A stretch of DNA of 64,000 nucleotides from G963702155 sp963702155 (lineage in GTDB: Bacteria > Pseudomonadota > Alphaproteobacteria > Micavibrionales > Micavibrionaceae): contig OY969717.1 of assembly GCA_963702155.1 (NCBI GenBank), positions 1,922,001 to 1,986,000 of the forward strand, read 5' to 3'. Below, in pieces: positions 36,876 through 45,994 of this stretch (its first letter is position 1; every line of letters starts with the position of its first letter). The notes under the pieces are model-generated. The model did not search any database and was not told the origin of the DNA. It worked only from the letters and a program-made list of their open reading frames with translations. Made by a program: the position numbers and the translations under genes.

Positions 36876-38252
36876 ATGATGAAGTCGTTATTTGCAATTG
36901 TTACATCCATTTTACTCTTAGCAGGATGTTCATTAACGCCTGATTATTCCAGACCGGATGTCTCTACTCCGGCTTGGAGGGGTGCTGAACGCTCCCCCAC
37001 CATTCAAATTGCTGCGGATTGGTGGGAAGATTTTGGCAGCGCGGAACTTGATACGCTCATGGAGCAAGCTTTGGCGCATAATAATAATTTGCAAGCCTCA
37101 TTACACCGCGTGGAACAGGCGCGCGCGGACTTACAGATGGCAGGCGCTTCGTTATTGCCGTCCGCAAGTATAGCCGCAAAAACCATGAACGGCCCGATAC
37201 AAGCGTTTAATATTACGGATAGACGCAATAAAGGCGTGCCAGAGGCTACGCTTGATGGTGGCATTTCATACGAACTTGATTTATTCGGGGCGAACCGCGC
37301 CCGCGCTGATGCGGCGCAAGCCAGTTTGCTGGGAACGCAATATGCCTATGATGCCTTAGCGCTTGTCGTTATGGGTGATGTGGCGCAAGGCTATTTCAAT
37401 GTTGTGAATTTGCATGAGCGAGAACGGATCGCGCAAAACAACCTCAAAAGCGTGCGCGATACTTTAGAAGTCACCGAAGCTCGTTTTCAAGTCGGCGCGC
37501 GCACCAGCCTGGATATAGCCCAGCAGGAAGCCGTATTATCCAATACCGAAGCTGAGCTGGCTTCTATCGAACAACAACTGGCGTTAGCACAAAATGCGCT
37601 TGCTGTGCTGGTTGGTGAGCCGCCGCAAACATTTACGGTATCTGCACGGAGTTTAAAAGATATTACCATCCCGCCAATGGCTGTTCTGCAGCCTTCCGAA
37701 TTATTGCAACGCAGACCCGACATTCGAAAAGCGGAAGCCGATCTTATCGCTGCCAATGCTGATCTCGGCGCGGCGCGCGCTGCCTTTTATCCTTCTATCA
37801 ATTTGGGAGCCAATCTTCTTGGCGGCCTTTAATCCAGCCGCAACGACCTGGCCTTAACCTCCTCGCTATATGCACCCATTTTTCAGGGTGGTCGGTTGGA
37901 AGGCAATTTAAACCGCGCTCAAGCGCGTCAAGCCGAACTCGCCGAAAACTATCAGCAAACAGTGCTGGTTTCTTTCCGTGAAGCCGAAGATGCGCTGGCC
38001 ACAGTAAAAACAACTAAAAAACGTGAGGATGCTTTACGCCGCAGCGCTGCCAAAGCACGAGATGCCTATAACATTGCACAAAAACAATATGACCTAAGCG
38101 TCCTTGATTTTCAGCAATCTCTGGATGCGCAACGTTTGATGCTGCAAGCCGATGATACTTACGCCCGCGCTCGTTTTGAAACAATAGCAGCCCGCATAGA
38201 TGTCTTTAAAGCAATGGGCGGCGGCTGGAATGAAGATAACCAAGGAGAATAA
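36876..38252 (+). pseudogene. cusC: Outer-membrane efflux channel, CusC-like, internal stop codon
   Basis: CusC is the TolC-like outer-membrane exit duct. A lipobox (LLLAGCSLTPDYSRP) and the two outer-membrane-factor repeats are clear (SYELDLFGANRARADAAQ, LLQRRPDIRKAEADLIAANADLGAARAAF). The frame meets TAA at 37830-37832, after residue 318. The same frame then continues without any indel (SSRNDLALTSSLYAPIF, GGRLEGN and onwards) to the stop at 38252. A single nonsense change, for example GAA or CAA to TAA, explains this. If real, the last 140 residues are lost and the channel cannot form; a base error is also possible. Confidence 0.88.
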
Positions 38253-38254
38253 TT

Positions 38255-40582
38255 ATGAAACATGATCATCACAAAGAATGTTGCGGATCGCATTCAAAAA
38301 CAAGCGCGGTAAAAGATCCTGTTTGCGGCATGGACGTTGATCCGGCTACGGCGCAATACCAAACCGATTATAAAGAGCAGACATATTATTTCTGCGCTGA
38401 AAATTGTTTGAAAAAATTCGAAGCAGAGCCGGAGCAATATCTACAGCCGCAAGAGGAAAAACCTGTCATTGCCGGAGCAATTTATATATGTCCGATGCAT
38501 CCTGAAATCCGTCAGGAAGGCCCAGGCACATGCCCGATCTGCGGCATGGCTTTGGAGCCTGAAACCGCGACAGGCGAAGAAGGCGAAAACCCCGAACTCA
38601 CCGATTTTCGAAAGAGGTTCTGGATTGGCTTATTGCTAACCCTTCCTGTTTTTATATTGGAAATGGGGGCGCATGTTTTTGATTTGCATTTGGTCAGCCC
38701 CCAAGTCTCAAACTGGTTGCAGTTGGTCTTTGGCACACCTGTTGTTTTATGGGCGGGCTGGCCGTTTTTCGAGCGGGCTTGGGTGTCTCTCAAAACTCGC
38801 AATCTCAATATGTTTACCCTTATTGCGATGGGTACGGGCGTTGCGTGGCTGTATAGTATTATAGCCACCATCGCGCCTGATCTTTTTCCAGAAGCTTTCA
38901 GAAATGCGGATGGCTCTGTTCCGGTTTATTTCGAAGCCGCCGCCGTGATTGTCGTGCTTGTTCTGTTGGGACAAATGCTGGAGCTAAAAGCACGCGAGCA
39001 AACAGGTGGCGCAATCCGCGCTCTCCTTGACCTTGCTCCTAAAACAGCGCGGCGCATTGATGACAACGGCAATGAAGAAGATGTCCCCTTGGATCAAATC
39101 AGGGCCGGAGATCACCTGCGCGTCCGCCCCGGTGAAAAAATACCGCTCGATGGCGTTGTCACCGAAGGTGGAAGCGCGGTTGATGAATCCATGATTACGG
39201 GCGAGTCTATGGCTGTTAAAAAGGAGCCAGACAGTAAAGTGATTGGCGGCACGATGAACCAGACTGGAAGTTTTGTTATGAAAGCCGAGCGCGTTGGAAA
39301 AGACACAATGCTGTCCCAGATCGTCAAAATGGTGTCCGAAGCGCAGCGCAGCCGCGCGCCTATTCAGCGCATGGCTGATCTGGTGGCGGGATGGTTTGTG
39401 CCGACTGTTATTCTCATTGCCGTGATTGCCTTTGGTGTGTGGGCAGTCTTTGGCCCTGCACCTGCGCTTAGCTATGCTTTGATTGCGGCAGTCAGTGTTC
39501 TTATTATCGCTTGCCCGTGTGCTCTTGGTTTGGCCACACCGATGTCGATTATGGTTGGTGTGGGCAAAGGCGCAAAAGCAGGTGTTCTCATTAAAAATGC
39601 AGAAGCTTTGGAGCGTATGGAAAAAATTGATACGTTGGTCGTTGATAAAACTGGAACCCTGACCAAAGGCAAACCCACAGTCACAAAAATTGTTGCTGAG
39701 GATGGTTTTACCGAGGACGCGCTTTTATCATTGGCAGCATCATTGGAGCAAGGCAGCGAGCATCCTTTGGCGCATGCTATTGTCGAAGCTGCGAAAGAAA
39801 AAAATCTGGATTTAAGTGCTGCGGAAGACTTTGACTCGCCCACAGGCAAAGGTGTGATCGGCAAAATCCAAGGCAAAAATGTCGCTCTTGGCAATGTCAT
39901 GTTGATGGAGGAGCAATCCATTGACGTTTCTCATCTGTCGGCCAAAGCCGATGAATTACGCGGAGATGGCGCAACGGTGATATTTATAGCGGTAGACGGG
40001 AAACCTGCCGGACTTTTGGCGATTGCTGACCCGATTAAAGAAACCACACAAGAAGCGATAAAGGCGCTGCATGAGCAAGGGTTGCGTATTGTCATGCTGA
40101 CGGGTGACAATCGCCGCACGGCAGAGGCGGTGGCAAAAATGCTCGGCATTGAAGAAGTTGAGGCCGAAATTCTGCCCGAAGATAAAGGCAAAATTGTTCA
40201 AAAACTGCAAGCCGAAGGACGTATTGTTGCGATGGCAGGAGACGGCACAAATGATGCCCCTGCGTTGGCCGCAGCCGATGTTGGTATCGCTATGGGAACA
40301 GGCACAGATGTCGCGATGGAAAGCGCTGGGATTACGCTTTTAGGGGGTGATCTGATCGGGATTGTGCGCGCACGCAAACTTTCGGTCGCGACCATGGGTA
40401 ACATTCGGCAAAATCTATTTTTTGCCTTTATCTACAATGCGGCGGGTGTGCCGATTGCGGCAGGCATTTTGTATCCGTTTTTCGGTATCCTGCTGTCACC
40501 GATTATTGCAGCGGCTGCAATGTCCCTAAGCTCAGTGAGTGTAGTGCTGAATGCTCTGCGCTTAAATCTGAAGAAAATATGA
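38255..40582 (+). CDS. copA: Cu+ exporting P1B-1 type ATPase with YHS and metal-binding domains
   Basis: This ATPase pumps Cu(I) from cytosol to periplasm. The N-terminus is His/Cys-rich (HHKECCGSHS), then a YHS domain (DPVCGMDVDP, about 21-63) and a heavy-metal domain (YICPMHPEI, CPICGM, about 77-98), with no classical HMA domain. The core has TGES (315-318), the transport motif CPC (420-422), the phosphorylated Asp464 in DKTGT, SEHPLA and GDGTNDAPAL. At 775 residues it is normal. It lies 2 bases after the cusC-like gene in the same operon. Confidence 0.95.
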   Translation: MKHDHHKECCGSHSKTSAVKDPVCGMDVDPATAQYQTDYKEQTYYFCAENCLKKFEAEPEQYLQPQEEKPVIAGAIYICPMHPEIRQEGPGTCPICGMALEPETATGEEGENPELTDFRKRFWIGLLLTLPVFILEMGAHVFDLHLVSPQVSNWLQLVFGTPVVLWAGWPFFERAWVSLKTRNLNMFTLIAMGTGVAWLYSIIATIAPDLFPEAFRNADGSVPVYFEAAAVIVVLVLLGQMLELKAREQTGGAIRALLDLAPKTARRIDDNGNEEDVPLDQIRAGDHLRVRPGEKIPLDGVVTEGGSAVDESMITGESMAVKKEPDSKVIGGTMNQTGSFVMKAERVGKDTMLSQIVKMVSEAQRSRAPIQRMADLVAGWFVPTVILIAVIAFGVWAVFGPAPALSYALIAAVSVLIIACPCALGLATPMSIMVGVGKGAKAGVLIKNAEALERMEKIDTLVVDKTGTLTKGKPTVTKIVAEDGFTEDALLSLAASLEQGSEHPLAHAIVEAAKEKNLDLSAAEDFDSPTGKGVIGKIQGKNVALGNVMLMEEQSIDVSHLSAKADELRGDGATVIFIAVDGKPAGLLAIADPIKETTQEAIKALHEQGLRIVMLTGDNRRTAEAVAKMLGIEEVEAEILPEDKGKIVQKLQAEGRIVAMAGDGTNDAPALAAADVGIAMGTGTDVAMESAGITLLGGDLIGIVRARKLSVATMGNIRQNLFFAFIYNAAGVPIAAGILYPFFGILLSPIIAAAAMSLSSVSVVLNALRLNLKKI

Positions 40583-40625
40583 ACTTTATCCCATTGAAAG
40601 CGTTATCAAAAAGAGGAATTTTTCC

Positions 40626-42461
40626 ATGATTAAAAAGCCAAGATTACAATCAATATCAAGAAGACAATTCATAGGCGGCGCAGCGGGTGCGGCCTTTGTC
40701 ACTGGTTTGAACATGAGCTTGCCACTTCCGGCATGGGCAAAAACGAACACCGCCCCCGGCGCGGTTGATGAACATGGCATCGGGCATATTGAAGCGAAGT
40801 CTCTTTATAATTTTGATATTGGCTACGCACCTTTCACATTGAACGGACGCACGGGAAGGGCAACGGCGGTTAACGGCACTGTGCCCGCCCCTCTGGTACG
40901 CTGGCGCGAAGGGGATCATATCAAAATGAATGTCACCAACTCGCTGATGGATACGAAACATTCTTCTCTCCACTGGCATGGGCTTTTAGTGCCGATGCGC
41001 ATGGATGGTGTGCCAGGTGTGACATTTAATGGTATTCAGCCCGGAGAAACTTATGAATATGAATTCGAAGTCAAGCAAGCTGGAACATATTGGTATCACT
41101 CCCATTCACGCTTTCAGGAACAAACGGGCGCATATGGGCCGATTGTGATTGATCCCAAAGATGGTGAACCGTTTGCCTATGACCGCGACTATGTCGTACT
41201 GCTTTCGGACTGGTCATTTGAAAATCCCGAAACAATTTTTGCCAATATCCATCGCAGCGGCGATTACTACAATTATCAAAAACGAACCATCTGGGATTTT
41301 TTTGATGATGTCTCTGAAAAGGGATTTAAGAACGCGACAAAGCAACGCCAGATGTGGAACAAGATGCGGATGTCGCCGGTCGATCTGTCTGATGTGACGG
41401 GATCAACCTACACCTATCTGATGAACGGCAATTCGCCGCACATGAACTGGACGGGCATTTTTAACCCCGGTGAAACCGTGCGCCTGCGGTTTATCAATGG
41501 GTCGGCGATGAGTAATTTTGATGTACGCATACCTGGGCTGGATATGGATGTGGTGATGGCAGACGGAAAAGCGATCAAGCCCGTTAAAGTCCATGAATTT
41601 CGTATCGGAACAGCAGAAACATTCGATGTGCTGGTCAGACCAGTACAAGATAAACCTTTTACGATTATGGCTGAAAGTCTGGACCGCAGTGGTTATGCGC
41701 GCGGAACACTGTCGCCACAAGCCGGATTATCTGCCCCAGTACCGCCGTTGCGCCCACGTCCTGTAAGAAAAATGGCAGATATGGGCATGATGGCCGGTAT
41801 GAACATGGATAGCGGCATGATGATGGATATGGGAGATATGAGCGAGTTTGACATGGCGAGTATGGCCGGTATGGGTCACGGAATGATGAAACATGACACA
41901 ATGAAGCAAGATCCTAATATCCCTGGCCCGAACGGAGAAAAGCCATTCCAGCCCGATCAAAGTAAATCCAATGTTGTGATGGTCATGACGGATCCAAAAG
42001 AGCGCCTGAGCGAACCGGGGATAGGCCTTGGTCAGGATGGTTGGAAAGTATTAACCTATAAGGATTTAAAATCAAACGAACCGCAGCAATACAGTCCGCA
42101 CGTTGAAAGAGAGATGAACATTAACCTGACCGCTAATATGGAGCGTTATATGTTCTCATTTGATGGTAAGAAATTTACTGAGCAAGACGGGCCGTATCTG
42201 TTTCGTCATAACGAGCGTTTAAGGCTATACATGGTCAATCACACCATGATGGAACATCCCATTCATCTGCATGGCATGTGGATGCAACTGGAAAACGGAA
42301 ACAGTCATGAAAACCTGCCCTACAAACACACGATCTTAATCAAGCCAGGAGAAAAGCTTTCTGTGCTTATAACGCCGATTGAAAAAGGCGACTGGGCGTT
42401 TCACTGCCATCTGCTTTATCATATGGAGGCCGGAATGTTTCAGGTTGTACGGGTCGCATAG
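40626..42461 (+). CDS. copA: Periplasmic multicopper oxidase CopA/PcoA
   Basis: This oxidase turns toxic Cu(I) to Cu(II) in the periplasm and binds extra copper. It has a twin-arginine signal (SRRQFIGGAAG, residues 11-21), so it is exported folded. The four copper-binding motifs are HWHG, HSHSR, HPIHLHG and HCHLLYHMEAGM, the last containing the type 1 copper ligands. A Met-rich stretch (about 382-420, many MxxM) is the CopA-type copper store. At 611 residues it is normal. It is 44 bases after the ATPase gene and 16 before copB. It is a different protein from the P-type ATPase that shares the symbol. Confidence 0.95.
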   Translation: MIKKPRLQSISRRQFIGGAAGAAFVTGLNMSLPLPAWAKTNTAPGAVDEHGIGHIEAKSLYNFDIGYAPFTLNGRTGRATAVNGTVPAPLVRWREGDHIKMNVTNSLMDTKHSSLHWHGLLVPMRMDGVPGVTFNGIQPGETYEYEFEVKQAGTYWYHSHSRFQEQTGAYGPIVIDPKDGEPFAYDRDYVVLLSDWSFENPETIFANIHRSGDYYNYQKRTIWDFFDDVSEKGFKNATKQRQMWNKMRMSPVDLSDVTGSTYTYLMNGNSPHMNWTGIFNPGETVRLRFINGSAMSNFDVRIPGLDMDVVMADGKAIKPVKVHEFRIGTAETFDVLVRPVQDKPFTIMAESLDRSGYARGTLSPQAGLSAPVPPLRPRPVRKMADMGMMAGMNMDSGMMMDMGDMSEFDMASMAGMGHGMMKHDTMKQDPNIPGPNGEKPFQPDQSKSNVVMVMTDPKERLSEPGIGLGQDGWKVLTYKDLKSNEPQQYSPHVEREMNINLTANMERYMFSFDGKKFTEQDGPYLFRHNERLRLYMVNHTMMEHPIHLHGMWMQLENGNSHENLPYKHTILIKPGEKLSVLITPIEKGDWAFHCHLLYHMEAGMFQVVRVA

Positions 42462-42477
42462 GAAAAGGATGAGAGAG

Positions 42478-43338
42478 ATGAAAAAAATAGTTTTTACAGC
42501 TGCATTATTATCTTTTAGCGCTCCGGCGTTGGCGCAAATGGATCATAGCGCGATGGGGCATAAAGCAAATGAAGTTCAATATCCGGCAGATTATCAAGAC
42601 GTAGACACTCATCCTAAAGTGGGTGAGTCTATCCAGAAATATGCCGTGGATGGACAAAATGGTCCGCAGGAAAATTTTGGTATAATTCCCATGCACGATA
42701 ACGCAATTTTTTATCAAATCATGGGGGATCGGTTGGAGCAGCGTTTTCAGCAAGGTGACAATGTCGTTTTGCATGATATTCAGGCGTGGGTCGGCGGGGA
42801 CTACAATAAGCTCTGGCTGAAAAGCGAGGGCGAATACAATACGAGCGAAGATGAGCACGAACAAACGTCAGTGGAAGCGCTCTATAGCCGGAATGTGGCC
42901 TCTTTTTGGGACATGCAGGCCGGATATCGCCATGATTTCATCAATGATGCCGATGATCGTGATTTTGCCGCTTTTGGCTTTCAGGGACTGGCACCATACT
43001 GGTTTGAAGTCGAGGCCACTTCTTATATTAGTGATGAAGGAGATGTGTCTGCCGTATTGGAAGCCGAATATGACTTGCTGCTCTCGCAACGTTTGATTTT
43101 GCAACCACGCTTTGAAACCGAACTCGCTGTGCAGGATGTCGAGGAATACAATATCGGCTCCGGTATTACTGGCTTTGAAACGGGTTTGCGCCTACGCTAC
43201 GAATTCAGCCGTAAATTCGCGCCTTATGTCGGGGTAAGCTGGGAGCAAAGTATTGGTGAAACGCACAATATGCGTAAAGCTGACGGCGAGCAGACCAATA
43301 ATACAGCTCTGCTCACTGGGCTTAAATTCTGGTTTTAA
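42478..43338 (+). CDS. copB: Copper-resistance outer-membrane protein CopB/PcoB
   Basis: The start at 42478 (MKKIVFTAALLS) gives a clean signal peptide ending ALAQ; the frame is also open upstream within copA. A short Met/His stretch (MDHSAMGHKA) is followed by the CopB beta-barrel: GDNVVLHDIQAWVGGDYNKLWLK-like region, WDMQAGYRHDF, and a final aromatic residue (LKFWF) for outer-membrane assembly. It pairs with CopA in periplasmic copper handling. Length is 286. Confidence 0.93.
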   Translation: MKKIVFTAALLSFSAPALAQMDHSAMGHKANEVQYPADYQDVDTHPKVGESIQKYAVDGQNGPQENFGIIPMHDNAIFYQIMGDRLEQRFQQGDNVVLHDIQAWVGGDYNKLWLKSEGEYNTSEDEHEQTSVEALYSRNVASFWDMQAGYRHDFINDADDRDFAAFGFQGLAPYWFEVEATSYISDEGDVSAVLEAEYDLLLSQRLILQPRFETELAVQDVEEYNIGSGITGFETGLRLRYEFSRKFAPYVGVSWEQSIGETHNMRKADGEQTNNTALLTGLKFWF

Positions 43339-43389
43339 ATATGCAGAATGCCATTTTTTCGATCAATGAAAAGAAGAAGGAGAAAGACT

Positions 43390-43572
43390 ATGAACCACAA
43401 GAACGATCATGAGCACAATAATCAATCAGGCGGCTGTTGCGGCGGCAATAAGAACGATGCACAAGAACAGCCCAAAAAAGAAAAAGACGGCTGCTGTGAC
43501 AGCGATAAAGAGGAAAAGCCAAAAGCAGACAAAACAGAAAAACAAGGAGGGTGCTGCGGCGGCAAGAAATAA
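43390..43572 (+). CDS. Cys-pair-rich small protein, possible metal-binding peptide
   Basis: I start it at ATG 43390, after AGAAGGAG (43374-43381), rather than at the upstream in-frame ATG. The 60 residues contain three vicinal Cys pairs in a repeated setting (GGCCGGNK, DGCCDSDK, GGCCGGKK), a His-rich start (NHKNDHEHNN) and long Lys/Asp/Glu linkers. There is no signal peptide, so it would act in the cytosol as a metallothionein-like buffer. Its stop touches the start of the APC permease. I know no named family. Confidence 0.7.
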   Translation: MNHKNDHEHNNQSGGCCGGNKNDAQEQPKKEKDGCCDSDKEEKPKADKTEKQGGCCGGKK

Positions 43573-44895
43573 ATGGATCATTCAAAACATGGCCAATCGG
43601 GGCAATACAAGAAAAATAGCCTATCGCTGATCGGGGCCGTCTCCATGGGGACAGGCGTGATGATCGGCGCAGGCATTTTTGCGTTGACTGGACAGGTTGC
43701 AGAGCTTGCGCGGGAGTGGTTTCCACTGGCCTTTTTGGTCGCCGCAATCGTATCTGGCTTTAGTGCTTATTCTTACGTCAAAATGTCCAATGCTTATCCA
43801 TCGGCGGGCGGCATTGCTAAGTTTTTGGAGAAAGCCTACGGCAAAGGAACGATAACGGCGGCGTGCGCTTTGCTCATGTACTTCTCAATGGTCATTAATG
43901 AAAGTCTTGTTGCCCGAACTTTTGGTGCTTATACACTCCAACTTTTTGACGTATCCAAGGATAGCTGGATGATTCCGGCACTGGGCGTTGGGCTTTTGCT
44001 CTTCGCCTTTATGGTCAATATTCTCGGTAATAAATTCATCCAAACGTTTTCATTTTTTATGGCTTTTATCAAGATCGGCGGCTTGGCACTGCTGGCTATT
44101 GGCGGGTTATGGGCATCCGGCTTTGATTTTGAGAGTATTTCCGTAGTGCCGGAAAACACAACGGCCACAGGGTTTTTTGGAGCCGTTGCGCTGGGTATTC
44201 TGGCCTACAAAGGCTTCACCACCATCACAAATAGCGGCGGCGAAATCAAGGAGCCGCATAAAAATGTGGGTCGCGCGATTATCATATCACTTGCGATTTG
44301 CGTGGTGGTCTATTTGCTGGTGGCGCTGGCCGTTGGCGGCAATTTGACGATAGACGAAATCGTCAAGGCTAAGGATTACGCATTGGCTGAGGCCGCGCGT
44401 CCGGCCTTCGGGCAATATGGCCTCTGGATCACCGTCGGCTTTGCTATTGTCGCTACCGTGTCCGGTGTGATCGCCAGTGTATTTGCCGTCTCTCGGATGT
44501 TGGCCATGCTGACAGATATGAAATTAGTGCCACACAGCCATTTTGGTATGCCGGGAAGCATACAAAAACACACACTGGTTTATACGATTGTCATAGCCAT
44601 ATTGTTGACAGTTTTCTTTGACTTAGGTCGGATCGCTTCACTTGGGGCGATTTTCTACATCATCATGGATATTGCCATTCAATGGGGCGTGTTCCGGTAT
44701 TTGCGTAAAGAGATCGGCGCGCATGGCGCAATTTTGATCGCGGCTATCGTTCTTGACGTGGTCGTTCTGGGGGCTTTCCTCTGGGTAAAAGCGCAGAGTG
44801 ATATGCTGGTTATCTGGGCGTCCATTGTTGGCCTAATCTTTGTATTCGCCGGAGAGCGTATCTTCCTCAAACATTATAGGGAAGAGCATGGATAA
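43573..44895 (+). CDS. APC-superfamily amino acid/polyamine-type permease
   Basis: The 440 residues hold about 12 membrane helices, with the APC start GTGVMIGAGIFALTGQVAELA and ALGILAYKGFTTITNSGGEIKEPHKN (helix 6 and loop 6-7). It begins with a short His-containing tail (MDHSKHGQSGQ). It directly follows the Cys-rich micro-protein with no gap. The substrate is unknown; in this setting import of a cysteine precursor or export of a metal chelate would make sense, but that is inference. Confidence 0.85.
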   Translation: MDHSKHGQSGQYKKNSLSLIGAVSMGTGVMIGAGIFALTGQVAELAREWFPLAFLVAAIVSGFSAYSYVKMSNAYPSAGGIAKFLEKAYGKGTITAACALLMYFSMVINESLVARTFGAYTLQLFDVSKDSWMIPALGVGLLLFAFMVNILGNKFIQTFSFFMAFIKIGGLALLAIGGLWASGFDFESISVVPENTTATGFFGAVALGILAYKGFTTITNSGGEIKEPHKNVGRAIIISLAICVVVYLLVALAVGGNLTIDEIVKAKDYALAEAARPAFGQYGLWITVGFAIVATVSGVIASVFAVSRMLAMLTDMKLVPHSHFGMPGSIQKHTLVYTIVIAILLTVFFDLGRIASLGAIFYIIMDIAIQWGVFRYLRKEIGAHGAILIAAIVLDVVVLGAFLWVKAQSDMLVIWASIVGLIFVFAGERIFLKHYREEHG

Positions 44896-44961
44896 ACCAT
44901 TGCTAGTTTATCATCCAAAACAAAAGTCATAACAACACGTTAAATAATAAGGAGATTTAAA

Positions 44962-45471
44962 ATGAAATATTCAAGATTTTTTGCGATGATTGCCACATCA
45001 ACCGCTGTGATGCTCGGTTTGATGTATTTAAATACCTACGCGCTTGATCACGTATATTTTAGTGAAACGCGCACTTATATGGCAATCTATATGGGCGCGA
45101 CGATGGCGGTTATTATGCTGTCCTTTATGCTTGGTATGTATAAAGACAAGAAAACCAACATATTGATTTACGCAGGAAGCATTGTAATTTTTGCAGGCGC
45201 ATTATTTCTTGTTCGCTCTCAAGCCACCGTGCAAGATGAATCTTGGATGAGCGCAATGATTCCACATCACTCGATTGCTATTCTTACCAGTGAACGTGCC
45301 AGCATTGATGATGTGCGTGTGAAAGAACTGGCCAATTCCATTATCAAAGCGCAACGTCGCGAAATTAAAGAAATGCAGTGGCTTTTGGATGATATTGGGG
45401 AAAATGGTAAAGTGGCAACCGAACAAGAAGCACAAGAACGTCCTGTTCCTGAATTTGAGGTAAAATTATAA
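44962..45471 (+). CDS. DUF305 protein with N-terminal membrane helices
   Basis: Three membrane helices (about 8-28, 40-58, 68-84) precede a short DUF305 (ferritin-like) part with the family motif SAMIPHHSIAILTSE and a helix with EIKEMQWLLDDI. The His pair could bind metal. Such proteins are common in copper and silver islands. A good AAGGAG site lies before the start. It seems to be the last gene of the copper half. Confidence 0.85.
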   Translation: MKYSRFFAMIATSTAVMLGLMYLNTYALDHVYFSETRTYMAIYMGATMAVIMLSFMLGMYKDKKTNILIYAGSIVIFAGALFLVRSQATVQDESWMSAMIPHHSIAILTSERASIDDVRVKELANSIIKAQRREIKEMQWLLDDIGENGKVATEQEAQERPVPEFEVKL

Positions 45472-45530
45472 GAGACTGCACCATCAATCCATTATTGAAT
45501 TCGTAACACTTTGATGTTAGCTTAAAAAAT

Positions 45531-45851
45531 ATGAGCAAGTTTTTCTTGATACTTTCTGCCTTTGCCTTGATCGTCTCCGTGACGGTCTGCGCTTCGCATG
45601 TTGCTCATGCCAGTGTTGATACTGCATCCGAAATCTCCGCAAATATTGATGCTGACAGCTCTGACGATAATTCTCTGGGCAGCAATGGCTGTGATATGAC
45701 ATGTGGTGGATGCTGTGTTCATCATGCGATGGACACGTCATACGGTATTAAGGATCTTGTCTCCGTTGGTAAAGACCAAATGTTATTGCCGGATACGACT
45801 CTATTTGTATCGGATTTCATGTACGGCCTCAAACGCCCCCCCAAATCATAA
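45531..45851 (+). CDS. Small secreted Cys/His protein heading the czc operon
   Basis: The 106 residues start with a signal peptide ending near AHA. The mature part is acidic and contains a dense metal-like motif, CDMTCGGCCVHHAMD. It ends in MYGLKRPPKS. The design matches the protein at 30938 that precedes the cus operon. It may bind or sense metal in the periplasm; I know no function. The sequence between its stop and czcC (about 140 bases) holds no gene that I can support. Confidence 0.65.
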   Translation: MSKFFLILSAFALIVSVTVCASHVAHASVDTASEISANIDADSSDDNSLGSNGCDMTCGGCCVHHAMDTSYGIKDLVSVGKDQMLLPDTTLFVSDFMYGLKRPPKS

Positions 45852-45994
45852 TTTAATAAGGCGTAGTGTGTCTGTTTTTTGGCTAAAGCCATAGGCAGAC
45901 GGATTTTTGCGACCTTATCTCTTGGACACAAATGCGTTGTTTGTCTAACGCGCTGTGTTGTCCTCCCCCTGATTTAATCACATTTAAGGAAACT

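Noticed and set aside
37830..37832. Recoding or read-through of TAA in the CusC-like gene
   Set aside because: TAA is not used for selenocysteine or pyrrolysine, and no stimulatory hairpin is evident; a point mutation or base error is simpler.
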